The notes: a model not told the origin generated them from the letters alone. Positions 33,782 to 42,815 are shown, counted from the stretch's first letter. The stretch: 64,000 bases of DNA from Agromyces protaetiae (GCF_030866785.1 NZ_CP133018.1:4092001-4156000), one strand, 5' to 3'. Program-made: numbers and translations.

Positions 33782-33829
33782 GACGGGGCCGTCGCCGCCC
33801 GGTGCACGCACCGGGGCGGCGGCCCCGTC
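33782..33829. terminator. Bidirectional terminator between M14 peptidase and trypsin-like genes
   Basis: GACGGGGCC (33782-33790) pairs with GGCCCCGTC (33821-33829); inner GCCGCCC and GGGCGGC-type segments extend the stem. It lies between two convergent stop codons. Confidence 0.75.
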
Positions 33830-33852
33830 GCAGTGCGGCGGGGGTCAGCCGA

Positions 33853-34815
33853 TCACGAGGCCGCGGTCGCGTACGCGCTGTGCGCGACCGAACCGTAGTA
33901 CGGCCCGAACATCACACCGGGCACGCCGTTGTAGCCGAAGCTGTTCACGGAGTTCTGCGCGCCCGAGGCGAGCAGCCAGGGGCCACCCGAAGAGCCGCCG
34001 GTCATGTCGCACGGGATGCCCTGCGACTGCGTCTGCCAGAAGGGGTCTGGGGTCGCGGTGCCGACGCACGACTTCACCGTCTCACCATCGAACGGCGACG
34101 CAGCCGGGTAGCCGTACGACGTGTAGTCCAGACCCCTCGACTGATTGAACGCGATCGGGGATGCGCCGGCGGCCTGGGCGAGGGTCCTGCCGTCGACCTT
34201 GGCGACCTTCACGAACCCGGCGTCATAGGAGTAGTCGCGGTTCATCGACCACGGCTCGGTCACGGAGAGCGCGGTCGCGGTCCAGATTCCATACGGTGCC
34301 GCACCCTCGTGGTAGCCGGGAACGAAGACCCACCGGCTCGCGAACGACTCGCTCTCGCCACCGCCATGCACGCAGTGCCCCGCGGTGGCGACCACGCTGC
34401 CGTTCCCGGCGTCCACCGAGTTGCCGGAACAGACGTAGTTCCAGCCGTCGAGCTGGAAGAAGACCTTGCCGACACCCGATGATGCGACCGTGGATGCCTG
34501 CGATCGCACGCTCCCCTGCGGCTGGCGCTCGCCGCCCGTTTCGGCCCCGCCGTAGGTCACGGGCGCGCCCGCCTCGACCTCGGTGACGTGAGCAGACGCC
34601 TCGGCATCGCTGACGAGCACGTCGGCCGGGATCGCGGAGCGCATGCGCTCTGGCGTCCAGTAGGCGGCTGCCGCGGTCGCGTCGGCCGACGACACGGTGG
34701 CGGTGTCGACCTCTGAGTCCGGCGTCGAGGCGCCCGCGGCGGCCGGCGCCACGACCAGCCCGCAGGCGATGAGTGCAGCGCCGACGAGTCCGGCGCGGAG
34801 TGGCGTGAATTTCAT
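33853..34815 (-). CDS. Secreted trypsin-like serine protease
   Basis: 320 aa, ATG 34815, with AAGGGA upstream. Signal peptide to about residue 29, then a propeptide of about 80 residues with 'ADATAAAAYWTPERMRSAIPAD'. Chymotrypsin-fold catalytic triad: His147 in 'TAGHCV', Asp198 in 'SYDAGFVKV', Ser276 in 'GGSSGGPW'. Cys129/Cys148 and Cys250/Cys269 probably form disulfides. It resembles actinomycete extracellular proteases of the V8/GluSP style ('YSYDAGFV'). The promoter region has the palindrome at 34840-34853. Confidence 0.92.
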   Translation of the reverse strand: MKFTPLRAGLVGAALIACGLVVAPAAAGASTPDSEVDTATVSSADATAAAAYWTPERMRSAIPADVLVSDAEASAHVTEVEAGAPVTYGGAETGGERQPQGSVRSQASTVASSGVGKVFFQLDGWNYVCSGNSVDAGNGSVVATAGHCVHGGGESESFASRWVFVPGYHEGAAPYGIWTATALSVTEPWSMNRDYSYDAGFVKVAKVDGRTLAQAAGASPIAFNQSRGLDYTSYGYPAASPFDGETVKSCVGTATPDPFWQTQSQGIPCDMTGGSSGGPWLLASGAQNSVNSFGYNGVPGVMFGPYYGSVAHSAYATAAS

Positions 34816-34839
34816 TGAGGCATCCCTTCGATACAGTCA

Positions 34840-34853
34840 GTATTGTAGAATAC
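34840..34853 (-). promoter_or_regulatory. Promoter region of the protease gene with palindrome
   Basis: GTATT, GTAG, AATAC: perfect 5-bp arms. Read leftward, TACAAT (34842-34847) inside it is a good -10; the ATG is 27 nt downstream. The overlap suggests an operator. The region 34854-35075 behind it holds no gene I can support. Confidence 0.5.
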
Positions 34854-35075
34854 ATGAATGCCACCGAGGCGTGGCGCGCACACCGGCGACTTCCCGTCGA
34901 CATTCCGATGTATTAGGTTGACTGGATCCCTCTCCGCGGCGCAGGCTCGTCAGCACGGGATGCTCCGAATGGGGGAGGGCGGGCACGTGATCAGGCAGGC
35001 GGCGCCGGGGGCCGCTCCAGTTGACGACGCGGCCCATGTGTGTTCCGAGGACTGTGGACCAGGACCTCGGCGCCC

Positions 35076-35918
35076 TCACACGCGCGCGGCGAGGAAGTCC
35101 TCGTGGTGCGAGCCGTCGTGGTCGAGCACGAGCACCGTCGACTCGGGGACCTCGATGAACGCGCCCGGCAGGTCGGTCAGCGGCTCGGACACGATCACGC
35201 GCGCGGTCGCATCGAATGCGCGGAGCTGCGGCACCTCCGGGTACATCTCTTGCAGCGCCCGCATGTCGGCGGAATGGAACAGTGTGCGCGAGCGGTGCGC
35301 GGTCGAGTACCGGAACGCCCAGATGGACTCTCCGTCGGAGACCGCGAACGAGCCCTGCACCGCGTTCTCGATGCCGTAGGTCGCGGCGACCCGCTCGATC
35401 TCGCGCAGGGCCCGGCCCATCGCGCCGATCGGATCCTGCTCGAGCCCGAACGTGATCGCGAGGTGGAACACGACCTCGGAATCGGTCGTGCCCTTCACGT
35501 GCGGGAACAGCTTGGGCTCGAGCTGGATCATGAGATCGCGGCGCATCTGCGAGAACCCGGCGATGGCGCCGTTGTGCATGAACAGCCAGTTGCCGTAACG
35601 GAAGGGGTGGCAGTTCGTCTGCTGGATCGGCGGCCCGGCCGCCGCCCGCACATGCGAGAAGAACAACGGCGACTCGATGGCCCACGTCAGCTCACGCAGG
35701 TTCTCGTCGTGCCACGCGGGCTCGATGCTGTGGAACAGCGCGGGCATGACGCCCGCGGCCGTGTCGTCGGGATACCACCCGACGCCGAAGCCGTCGCCGT
35801 TGACGGTCTCGGCGCCGAGCGGAGAGTTCAGGGACTGAGCCACGAGCGAATGCCGTGGTTCGAGGATCAGCAGGGCGGGCCGGATCGGCTCCCCCCAATA
35901 TGCAAGCCACCGGCACAT
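35076..35918 (-). CDS. Class II glutamine amidotransferase (YafJ/GATase_6 type)
   Basis: 280 aa, ATG 35918 with AAGG about 7 nt upstream. After Met removal, Cys2 in 'MCRWLAYWGEP' is the N-terminal nucleophile of class II (Ntn) amidotransferases. Other motifs: 'NGDGFGVGWY', 'FFSHVRAAAG' with 'TNCHPFRYGNWLFMHNGAIAGF', and 'GTTDSEVVFHLAI'. No synthase domain is attached, so the amide acceptor is unknown (COG0121). It lies 14 nt after a lipoprotein gene in the same operon; EgtC-like gamma-glutamyl hydrolysis is one alternative. Confidence 0.88.
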   Translation of the reverse strand: MCRWLAYWGEPIRPALLILEPRHSLVAQSLNSPLGAETVNGDGFGVGWYPDDTAAGVMPALFHSIEPAWHDENLRELTWAIESPLFFSHVRAAAGPPIQQTNCHPFRYGNWLFMHNGAIAGFSQMRRDLMIQLEPKLFPHVKGTTDSEVVFHLAITFGLEQDPIGAMGRALREIERVAATYGIENAVQGSFAVSDGESIWAFRYSTAHRSRTLFHSADMRALQEMYPEVPQLRAFDATARVIVSEPLTDLPGAFIEVPESTVLVLDHDGSHHEDFLAARV

Positions 35919-35932
35919 GTCATCGCCTTCCG

Positions 35933-37222
35933 TCAGCCTTCCGAGGGTGGGAGTGCACAGCGGGACAGCTCCTGCATCCGCTGCTTCGCCTGATCGAGCG
36001 ACCAGGGCAGTTCCACCAGCGGCTGGGACTCCCCCGACGCCGCCGGCGTCTTCGACGCGATCGAGGCGATCGCGAACGCCGTCTCGCGCACGAAGTCGTG
36101 ACCCGAGCTGGAGTTGTTGAGCGAGACGACCACCGTCAGCCCGGTACCCGGGTCGGTGAACGCCGCGGTCAGCGCACCCGTCGCCTCGGACGCCGTGCCG
36201 CGCAGCGGCCCGTACGCCATGCCGCCGAGACCCTGTGTGACCCACGGATCCGCCCCGGGCACCGCCGCCGTCGTCCACTGCTCGCGAGCGGTGCGCTCAC
36301 TGAGCAGCGCCCCCGATGCGAACGCCTGGCTGAGCCGGACGGTGTCTTCGAGCTGGGACCGCGCGCCACTCGCCGCGCCGCCCATCGAGCTCGACTGCAG
36401 TGAGTCGTCGAGGCGCGCCGCGCAGTCGGGCGCTCCGTCGGGGCCGGGTCGCGCCGCATAAGCGCCCATGAGCCCGGGCTGCTCGAGGGCCGAGGGCGCG
36501 GGTAGCGTCGTGCCGGTGAGCCCGAGCGGGCCGATGACGTACTCGCGCGCCAATTCGGACCAGCTGCGATGCGTCCCGCGCTCGAGCGCCATGCCGAGGA
36601 GGATGAGGTTCGTGCGTGAGTACGAGACCGTCTGCCCGGGCGCCCCGGTGCGCGGCAGCGCGAGCGCGCTCGAGACGAGCTCGACCGGCGACCAGATGCG
36701 ACCCGGGTTCTGCATGAAGTGCACCCGCAACGGCGGATGGTAGTCGGCGAGGCCCGAGGTGTGCCGGCACAGCTGCTCGAGCGTGATGCCCTCGAGGCCC
36801 GGGATGTCGGTCACGTAGTCGCTGACCGGGTCGTCGAGGGCGACCGCTCCGGTGTCGGCGAGCTTGAGCAGGAGCAGGCACGTGATCTCGGAGGTCACGC
36901 CCGCGAGGTGGAACGTCTGCGCGGGCTCGACCGCGGGCGCGCCCTCGTCGAAGGCCACCGTGCCCGCGACGCCACGCCATTCGCCGGCCCAGGGGGCGGA
37001 CACCGCGGCGAGACCACCGCTCGATCCGCTGAGGGTGACGGCGTCCGCGAGCACCTGCTGCAGCGCGGTCGCCGTGTCGCCCGCGATCGTCTCGTCGACC
37101 GCGCCGAAGCGCTCACCCGGATCGATCGTGCCCCCGGTGCATCCGCTCAGCGCGACCGCGACGACGAGGACGCCTGCGGCTCCCGCGACGCGCCCTCTGC
37201 GGCGACCCATTGATCGGCCCAC
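35933..37222 (-). CDS. Beta-lactamase-fold lipoprotein, apparently catalytically inactive
   Basis: 429 aa from GTG 37222 with AGGGGG upstream; ATG 37210 is possible. Lipobox 'ALSGC' with Cys28. The fold of class C beta-lactamase/serine hydrolases is clear ('LEQLCRHTSGLADYHP', 'SYSRTNLILLGMALE'). However the Ser-x-x-Lys motif is replaced by Gly108-Val-Thr-Ser111 in 'FHLAGVTSEITC', the Tyr-x-Asn is Tyr201-Ser-Arg203, and the KTG/HxG box is not recognisable. It therefore looks like a surface-bound pseudoenzyme, perhaps a binding or sensing protein. The amidotransferase gene follows 14 nt after it. Confidence 0.85.
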   Translation of the reverse strand: MGRSMGRRRGRVAGAAGVLVVAVALSGCTGGTIDPGERFGAVDETIAGDTATALQQVLADAVTLSGSSGGLAAVSAPWAGEWRGVAGTVAFDEGAPAVEPAQTFHLAGVTSEITCLLLLKLADTGAVALDDPVSDYVTDIPGLEGITLEQLCRHTSGLADYHPPLRVHFMQNPGRIWSPVELVSSALALPRTGAPGQTVSYSRTNLILLGMALERGTHRSWSELAREYVIGPLGLTGTTLPAPSALEQPGLMGAYAARPGPDGAPDCAARLDDSLQSSSMGGAASGARSQLEDTVRLSQAFASGALLSERTAREQWTTAAVPGADPWVTQGLGGMAYGPLRGTASEATGALTAAFTDPGTGLTVVVSLNNSSSGHDFVRETAFAIASIASKTPAASGESQPLVELPWSLDQAKQRMQELSRCALPPSEG

Positions 37223-37250
37223 TCAGCCCCCTAGCCGTGCACCTGCTGCG

Positions 37251-37256
37251 ATTGTA
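37251..37256 (-). promoter_or_regulatory. -10 box for the pseudo-beta-lactamase/amidotransferase operon
   Basis: TACAAT on the minus strand, 28 nt upstream of the GTG start. No clear -35 was recognised. Confidence 0.45.
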
Positions 37257-37287
37257 ACCCGCGGCATCGCGGTGACCTGAGCCCGGC

Positions 37288-38604
37288 TCACGCCTGCGTG
37301 CCCGCGGGCGCACCCAGCTCGCGCACCGCACCCGCCATGAACCGTTCGACGTTCGCGTCGACGATGATGTCGTTCGGCCGCAGCGGTCGTGCGAGGTACA
37401 GCCCTTCGAGGCTGGTGAGCCGGCTCAGCGCGACGTAGGTCTGTCCGGGGCTGAACACCCGCGAGCCGAGATCGACGATCGCCGAGTCGTAGCTCGCACC
37501 TTGCGACTTATGTATCGTGACCGCCCACGCGAGCCGGAGCGGGAACTGCGAGAACTCGGCGACGACCTCGCGCTCGAGCTTCTTCGACACCGGGTCCCAC
37601 GAGTACTTGTACTTCTCCCACGTCGCCGGCTCGACCTCGTGCTGCACGCCGTCGACCTCGACGCGCACGACCTTGTCGAGCGAGGTCACTGTGCCGATGG
37701 TGCCGTTCACCCAACGCGGACCCTCACCGCGCACCATGGTGTCGTTGCGGAGGAACATGACCTGCGCGCCGACCTTCAGCTCGAGCCGTTCGTCGGCCGG
37801 GTAGGCGCGCCCGCCGAAGTCCCCCGCGACATCCGCGGCGTTCGTGAGCGACCGGCCCGGCAGGCGCTGCAGTTGCGCCCGGTTGATGCGGTTCACGGCA
37901 TCGTTTCGCGTGGCGAGGGTGATCGCTCCCTGCTCGGGCAGCGGGCGTCTCGCGCCGGTCGAGTTCAGCACGCCGGCGATCTCGGCGGTCACCTGGCCGA
38001 ACCGGACGGCGTTCAGCATGTGCTTGAACGTGTCGTCGTGCTGCCGGTGCACCTCGCCGAGCTCGAAGATGCGCAGGGATGCCTCGCGCCACACGTTCGC
38101 GTCGAAGAACCACATCGACGGGTACGTGTCCGCGAAGTAGCGGCGCTCGTCACCGTCGCCCGGCACGGGCGCGAGCTGGTACGGATCGCCGAACAAGACC
38201 ACCTGGACGCCGCCGAACGGCTCGGCGGCGCGCTGGCGCGCCTGGCGGAGCGAGCGGTCCATGGCGTCCATGAGATCGGCGTTCACCATGGACACCTCGT
38301 CGATGACGAGGGTGTCGGTCGCGTTCAGGATCTTCCGCACCGCGTCGTTCTGTTCGATGCGGTGGTCGGCGATCAGCCCGATGGGCAGCCGGAAGAGCGA
38401 GTGGATCGTCTGGCCGCCCACGTTCAGCGCCGCGACACCGGTCGGCGCGCAGATGACGATCTGCTTCTGCGTGTTCCAGTTGAGGTGGTTCAGGAGCGTC
38501 GACTTGCCCGTGCCGGCCCGGCCGGTGACGAAGACGTGGTCGCGCGTGTGCTCGATCGCGTGGAACACCGCCGCTTGCTCAGGGGTGAGGGTGACATCGG
38601 GCAC
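37288..38604 (-). CDS. PIF1/RecD-like superfamily 1 DNA helicase
   Basis: 438 aa from GTG 38604; TACAGT (38610-38615) ends 5 nt before, a leaderless pattern. Helicase motifs: 'FVTGRAGTGKSTLLN' (Walker A), 'TLVIDEVSMVNADLM' (motif II), 'VVLFGDPYQLAPVPG' (motif III), 'AWAVTIHKSQGASYD' (motif V) and 'YVALSRLTSLEGLYLARP' (motif VI). This is the compact COG0507 type. It should unwind DNA with ATP, with possible roles at G-quadruplexes or stalled forks. No nuclease domain. Confidence 0.93.
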   Translation of the reverse strand: MPDVTLTPEQAAVFHAIEHTRDHVFVTGRAGTGKSTLLNHLNWNTQKQIVICAPTGVAALNVGGQTIHSLFRLPIGLIADHRIEQNDAVRKILNATDTLVIDEVSMVNADLMDAMDRSLRQARQRAAEPFGGVQVVLFGDPYQLAPVPGDGDERRYFADTYPSMWFFDANVWREASLRIFELGEVHRQHDDTFKHMLNAVRFGQVTAEIAGVLNSTGARRPLPEQGAITLATRNDAVNRINRAQLQRLPGRSLTNAADVAGDFGGRAYPADERLELKVGAQVMFLRNDTMVRGEGPRWVNGTIGTVTSLDKVVRVEVDGVQHEVEPATWEKYKYSWDPVSKKLEREVVAEFSQFPLRLAWAVTIHKSQGASYDSAIVDLGSRVFSPGQTYVALSRLTSLEGLYLARPLRPNDIIVDANVERFMAGAVRELGAPAGTQA

Positions 38605-38703
38605 GATCCACTGTAACGCTGCGCGCGGCCACCAACCCGAGCCGTGGATCGCGTGCGAGGACACCCTCCGGTTCGGCCGATGCTCCCCGCATAGACTGGC
38701 CGA

Positions 38704-39750
38704 ATGGGGAGACGGAGGGCGCGCACGCGGCGGGTGTCGTGGCTCGCCGTGCTGGGCTGGGGCGGCGTCGGCATGCTGCTCGCCGGGGCGTTCTTCGCCG
38801 CACTCGGCGCCCTGAACCAGAACCTGTACGGCGCGTCGAGCTTCGTCGACCGCTACCTGCACGCGATCGCGGAAGACGAGATCCTGACCGCCGCCACGAC
38901 GCCGGGCGTCGCGCTCGACGAGTCGGAGCTCGAGGCGATGGGCCTGCCGGCGGACGTCTCCACCGCGATGCTCCGCTCGAACGTCGTCGGTTCGGGCCCG
39001 CAGGACATCCGGATCATCGACGACGAGAGCCGCGACGACGGCAGCCACCTCGTGACCGCGAGCTACCGCCTGGAGTCCCGCATCGTCGAGACGACCTTCG
39101 AGGTGCGACCCATCGCGCCGCTCTACGGCGTGCTGAACCGTTGGGAGTTCGCTCGCAGCCCGCTGGCGGTCATCGACGTCACGGCGGCGCACAACCCGTT
39201 CTTCACGGTGGGCTCGCTCACCCTCGACACCCGGGCGCGGAAGAGCGGCGAGGAGCTCGCGGCCTTCACCCAGACCGCCCCGTACCTCGCGATCGCGCCC
39301 GCCGTGTACGAGTTCGACTACGACTCGACCCTGCTCACCGCGCAGCCCGAAGAGATCACGATGGAGCCGTCCCTGCGCGCGTCGGTCACGGTCTCATCGC
39401 AGGCGACGCCGGCGTTCACCGAGCGGGTGCAGACACAGGTCGACCAGTTCCTCGACGCCTGCGCGACGCAGCCCGTGCTGCAACCGACGGACTGCCCGTT
39501 CGGCATGGTCATCGACGACCGGGTCGTCGGCGAACCGACATGGAGTATCTCCGCCTACCCGATCGTGACCCTCACGCCCGGCGAGGACGCCTTCGTGATG
39601 GCGCCGACCGCGGGCGTCGCGCACCTCTCGGTGGACCTGCAGTCACTCTTCGACGGCGACTTCTACACGCTCGAAGAGGACGAGACGTTCACCCTCGCCC
39701 TCGATGCGCGGATCAGGGCCGACGGCTCCATCTCGGTGCAGCTGAAATAG
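38704..39750 (+). CDS. Membrane-anchored protein of unknown function
   Basis: 348 aa, ATG 38704. TAGACT (38692-38697) ends 6 nt before: leaderless. A basic start ('MGRRRARTRRVS') and one membrane segment ('WLAVLGWGGVGMLLAGAFFAALGAL') make it a type II membrane protein with a long extracellular, beta-rich part. That part has two Cys (in 'DACATQPVLQPTDCPFG') likely to form a disulfide. No known domain was recognised. It lies opposite the helicase gene and ends 9 nt before the CopD-CtaG gene. Confidence 0.82.
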   Translation: MGRRRARTRRVSWLAVLGWGGVGMLLAGAFFAALGALNQNLYGASSFVDRYLHAIAEDEILTAATTPGVALDESELEAMGLPADVSTAMLRSNVVGSGPQDIRIIDDESRDDGSHLVTASYRLESRIVETTFEVRPIAPLYGVLNRWEFARSPLAVIDVTAAHNPFFTVGSLTLDTRARKSGEELAAFTQTAPYLAIAPAVYEFDYDSTLLTAQPEEITMEPSLRASVTVSSQATPAFTERVQTQVDQFLDACATQPVLQPTDCPFGMVIDDRVVGEPTWSISAYPIVTLTPGEDAFVMAPTAGVAHLSVDLQSLFDGDFYTLEEDETFTLALDARIRADGSISVQLK

Positions 39751-39759
39751 CGCCACCGG

Positions 39760-41796
39760 TCAACGCCGCTCGTGGTCTCGTTCGGCGATCGCCTGCAGCC
39801 TCGCGTTGTACTCCTCGAGCTCGGCGTCGCCCGTTCGATCCGCGTGCCGATCGAGCCGCTTCGACTCCTTCTCGTCGCTCCGCGACCACTGGATCGCGAC
39901 CGTGATCGCGAGCGCGACCGTGGGGATCTCGCCGATGGACCACGCGATACCGCCACCGACCTGCTGGTCGGCGAGCGCGTCGGTGCCCCAGCCCATCGCG
40001 CCGTACCAGTCGGCGAGCAGCAGCCCGCTGCTCATCATGATGGAGAGTCCGAAGAACGCGTGGAAGGCCATGGTGCCGAGCAGCAGCACGAGCCGGAACG
40101 GGTACGGCAGGCGGTACGGCACCGGGTCGATGCCGATGAGCGACTGCACGAACAGGTACCCGGTGATGAGGAAGTGCGCGACCATCCACTCGTGCCCGAT
40201 GTGGTCGTCCATCGTCCAGCGGAACAGCGGCGAGTAGTAGAAGACCCAGAGTGACCCGGCGAACAGCACGGCGGCGACGATCGGATTCGCGATGATCTGC
40301 GCGAACCTCGAGTGCACCGCGAGCATGATCCACTCGCGGCCGCCTCGGCTGCCGTCTTTGCGGGCGTCGATCGCGCGGGCCGCGAGCGTGACGGGGGCAC
40401 CGGGGACCAGGAGCACCGGAATGCCCATGGTGAGGACCATGTGGGCGAGCATGTGCGCCGAGAACAGGTACTGCTCGTACACGTTCACGCCGCCGCTGGT
40501 CACGTACGCGAGCACGAGCATGCCCAGGATCCAGAGCACGGTGCGGTAGACCGGCCACGTGTCGCCGCGGCGGCGGAGCCGCCGGACGCCCGCCACGTAG
40601 AAGAAGATGCCGAACCCGGCGAAGAACAGCCAGATGAGGTCGGGGCTCCACTCGGTGAAGTACCGCCACCACTCAGGGACGGGTGGCAGCGGCTCGCCCG
40701 TCAGGATCTCGGCCGGCGTGCGCGCGAGCGAACCGAGATCCGCTTCCTCGTCGACCGGGGTCGCCGTGCGCGCGAGCGCCGCCGCCACTCCCGAGGCGAT
40801 GCCCATGAACGCGAGCTCGATCACGACGAGCAGCCAGAACGGGCCGCGCGCGTTGCCGGGGCGGCCGGCCGGCAGGCCGGTGACGGATGCTCCGCCGGCG
40901 GGCGTTCCGGCGGGAGCCGCCGCACGGCTGATCCGCTCGATCAGGAGCCGGCGCTGGACCGCGCCGAACACGCCCAGGGCGACGAGTGCGCCGACCTTCG
41001 CGATGACGAGCACGCCGTATGGCGACGTGAGCGCCGGCCAGTCGCCGATGCGGAGCGCGGCGCTCGCGTAGCCGGAGACCGCGACCACGATGAAGGACAC
41101 GAGGGCGACGGTCGAGTAGCGGGCGAGCACGATGGGCAGGCGTTCGGCGTCGAGCCTCGGCTTGAGCAGCACGAGGGTGAGCAGCCCGCCGAGCCACGCG
41201 GCCGCGAACACGAGGTGCAGGCCGAGCGCGGTCACCGCCTCGCCGTGGCCGGCCGCGCCGGCGGCGTGCCCCTGCTGGGCCAGCGGCACGAGGCTCACGA
41301 CCGAGAGCACGGCCACGAACACGAGCGCGGTCTGGTTGCGCACCGCGAAGCACAGCACGGTGACGGCCGCCGCGACGAGCGTGGTCGTCAGCCACGCCTG
41401 CCCCAGCTCGATCGTGGTGAGGAACTGGCCGAGCTTCTGCCCGAACGCGTCGCTCAGGTCCACCTGCTCCCCGGTGACCACGAGGAAGGTGAACAGGCCC
41501 GTCGCGGCGCTCGCGACGGTCATCACCGCGGCGGACGCCGCCGCGACGTCGAGCGCGGCGTCGAACTCGGGCTTCTTCGGGCTGAGCGCCCAGACGGCGA
41601 GCACCAGCGAGCCGATCATGCCGGCCGCGCCGAGGTTCACGACGAGCTTCGCGATGGGCAGCCCCCACCGTGCCACCGGGCCCGGGTCCTGCAGCTGGTA
41701 GGGCGCCGCTCCCCCGCCGACGGCGAGGCCGATCACCGTCGCGATGACGGCGACGGCGAGCAGCACGGCTGGGCCGAGCACACGGACGGAACGCAC
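39760..41796 (-). CDS. Fused CopD-like copper protein and CtaG cytochrome oxidase assembly protein
   Basis: 678 aa from GTG 41796; TAGGCT (41803-41808) ends 6 nt before, leaderless. About 14-16 membrane segments. The first half (to about 320) is CopD-like: 'GHAAGAAGHGEAVTALGLHLVFAAAWLGGLLTLVLL'. The second half (about 370-640) is caa3-oxidase assembly factor CtaG: 'EWSPDLIWLFFAGFGIFFYVAG', 'YLFSAHMLAHMVLTMGIPVLLV', 'FRWTMDDHIGHEWMVAHFLITGYLF', with conserved histidines. Copper import and delivery to cytochrome oxidase is the expected role. Such fusions are usual in actinomycetes. Confidence 0.93.
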   Translation of the reverse strand: MRSVRVLGPAVLLAVAVIATVIGLAVGGGAAPYQLQDPGPVARWGLPIAKLVVNLGAAGMIGSLVLAVWALSPKKPEFDAALDVAAASAAVMTVASAATGLFTFLVVTGEQVDLSDAFGQKLGQFLTTIELGQAWLTTTLVAAAVTVLCFAVRNQTALVFVAVLSVVSLVPLAQQGHAAGAAGHGEAVTALGLHLVFAAAWLGGLLTLVLLKPRLDAERLPIVLARYSTVALVSFIVVAVSGYASAALRIGDWPALTSPYGVLVIAKVGALVALGVFGAVQRRLLIERISRAAAPAGTPAGGASVTGLPAGRPGNARGPFWLLVVIELAFMGIASGVAAALARTATPVDEEADLGSLARTPAEILTGEPLPPVPEWWRYFTEWSPDLIWLFFAGFGIFFYVAGVRRLRRRGDTWPVYRTVLWILGMLVLAYVTSGGVNVYEQYLFSAHMLAHMVLTMGIPVLLVPGAPVTLAARAIDARKDGSRGGREWIMLAVHSRFAQIIANPIVAAVLFAGSLWVFYYSPLFRWTMDDHIGHEWMVAHFLITGYLFVQSLIGIDPVPYRLPYPFRLVLLLGTMAFHAFFGLSIMMSSGLLLADWYGAMGWGTDALADQQVGGGIAWSIGEIPTVALAITVAIQWSRSDEKESKRLDRHADRTGDAELEEYNARLQAIAERDHERR

Positions 41797-41849
41797 CGGA
41801 CCAGCCTAGGTGAGCGCGCTGGGAGCAGCGTGCGGCCGGGCACGACGAA

Positions 41850-41875
41850 GGGCGGGCGGCTTCCGCCGCCCGCCC
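41850..41875 (-). terminator. Terminator of the HU gene
   Basis: GGGCGGGCGGC (41850-41860), TTCC, GCCGCCCGCCC (41865-41875): perfect 11-bp stem, 16 nt after the hup stop. Confidence 0.85.
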
Positions 41876-41891
41876 CTCAGGAGTCGCGAGA

Positions 41892-42179
41892 CTACTTGGC
41901 GGCAGCCTTGAGCTTGGAGCCGGCCGAGACCTTGACCGAGAAGCCGGCCGGGATCTCGATCGTGGCACCGGTCTGCGGGTTGCGGCCGGTACGCGCGGCG
42001 CGCGAGGTGCGCTCGACGGCGAGCCAACCCGGGATCGAGACCTTCGTGCCCGAGCTCACGGCCTCGGAGAGCGCCTCGAACAGACCGCCGAGCACGGCGT
42101 CGACGGCGGCCTGGCTCTGGCCGGTGGACGCGGCGATCTTCGCGACGAGCTCGGTCTTGTTCAGCGACTTGTCAGCCAT
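41892..42179 (-). CDS. hup: HU-type nucleoid protein
   Basis: 95 aa, ATG 42179 with GAGGAGG upstream. Typical HU: 'LNKTELVAKIAASTGQSQAAVDAVL', 'GTKVSIPGWLAVERTSRAARTGRNPQTGATIEIPAG', ending 'SVKVSAGSKLKAAAK'. It lacks the long lysine-rich tail of mycobacterial HupB. It bends and compacts DNA without much sequence preference. Single-gene unit with its own terminator. Confidence 0.96.
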   Translation of the reverse strand: MADKSLNKTELVAKIAASTGQSQAAVDAVLGGLFEALSEAVSSGTKVSIPGWLAVERTSRAARTGRNPQTGATIEIPAGFSVKVSAGSKLKAAAK

Positions 42180-42275
42180 TGAGTGTCCTCCTCGGACGTC
42201 TACTGCCGAACGGCAGCTGTTCTGGTGGTTCCACAGGCGGCTTGCGTCGCCTCGGGGCCGATCAGGCCGCTCCGA

Positions 42276-42306
42276 ATGTAACAGAGTTCCGCGGAATTCC
42301 GCGGAT
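42276..42306 (-). promoter_or_regulatory. HU-gene promoter with 18-bp palindrome
   Basis: TCCGCGGAATTCCGCGGA (42289-42306) is a perfect palindrome, made of two TTCCGCGGAA-type halves. Read leftward, TACATT (42276-42281) is a plausible -10, so the palindrome covers the -35 position. The leader is about 90 nt. The rest of 42180-42424 shows nothing else. Confidence 0.5.
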
Positions 42307-42424
42307 TTCCCAGGCGTTCGGCCGATCGTGACCCGGCGTGTCGCCGCTGCGCCAGGCGTGACGGAGCTCGGAACGTGGGTGGGAGGACGATCCTGCACGC
42401 CGCCAACCCACTTTTGGCCTTCCA

Positions 42425-42462
42425 ACGCGACGGCGCGGCAACGCGACGGCGCGGCAACGCGA
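42425..42462. repeat. 16-bp tandem repeat, 2.3 copies
   Basis: ACGCGACGGCGCGGCA at 42425 and 42441, then a six-base partial. It directly precedes the rpsN terminator. Confidence 0.8.
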
Positions 42463-42490
42463 AAGGGCGCCCCCTCACGGGGACGCCCTT
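42463..42490 (-). terminator. Terminator of the rpmB-rpmG-rpsN operon
   Basis: AAGGGCGCCCC (42463-42473) pairs with GGGGACGCCCTT (42479-42490) with one bulge, 16 nt after the rpsN stop. Confidence 0.75.
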
Positions 42491-42506
42491 GCTGCGAGGT
42501 CGGTGC

Positions 42507-42812
42507 TTACCAGCTCGACTTGGTGATGCCGGGCAGCTCGCCGCGGTGCGCCATGTCGCGGAAGCGCACACGCGAGATGCCGAACTTGCTGAGGTTGCCG
42601 CGGGGGCGGCCGTCGATCGCGTCGCGGCTGCGCAGACGCACCGGCGACGCGTTGCGGGGCAGCTTCTGCAGGCCGACGCGGGCGGCCTCGCGGGTCTCGT
42701 CGGTGCCGTTCGGGTCGACGAGCGCCTTCTTCAGCTCGAGGCGCTTCGCGGCGTAGCGTTCCACGATCACCTTGCGCTGATCGTTGCGTGCGATCTTGCT
42801 CTTCTTGGCCAT
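42507..42812 (-). CDS. rpsN: 30S ribosomal protein S14, zinc-free (C-) type
   Basis: 101 aa, ATG 42812. '[24 protein letters not shown]' and '[38 protein letters not shown]' define S14. The 101-residue length and absence of the CxxC pairs mark the zinc-free form. It ends the operon with rpmB and rpmG, the usual group for zinc-free paralogues. It starts 3 nt after the rpmG stop. Confidence 0.97.
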   Translation of the reverse strand: MAKKSKIARNDQRKVIVERYAAKRLELKKALVDPNGTDETREAARVGLQKLPRNASPVRLRSRDAIDGRPRGNLSKFGISRVRFRDMAHRGELPGITKSSW

Positions 42813-42815
42813 GGA

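Noticed and set aside
34858..35379. Plus-strand open frame between protease and amidotransferase genes
   Set aside because: It runs antisense into the amidotransferase gene, is Arg/Ser-rich and has no start signals.
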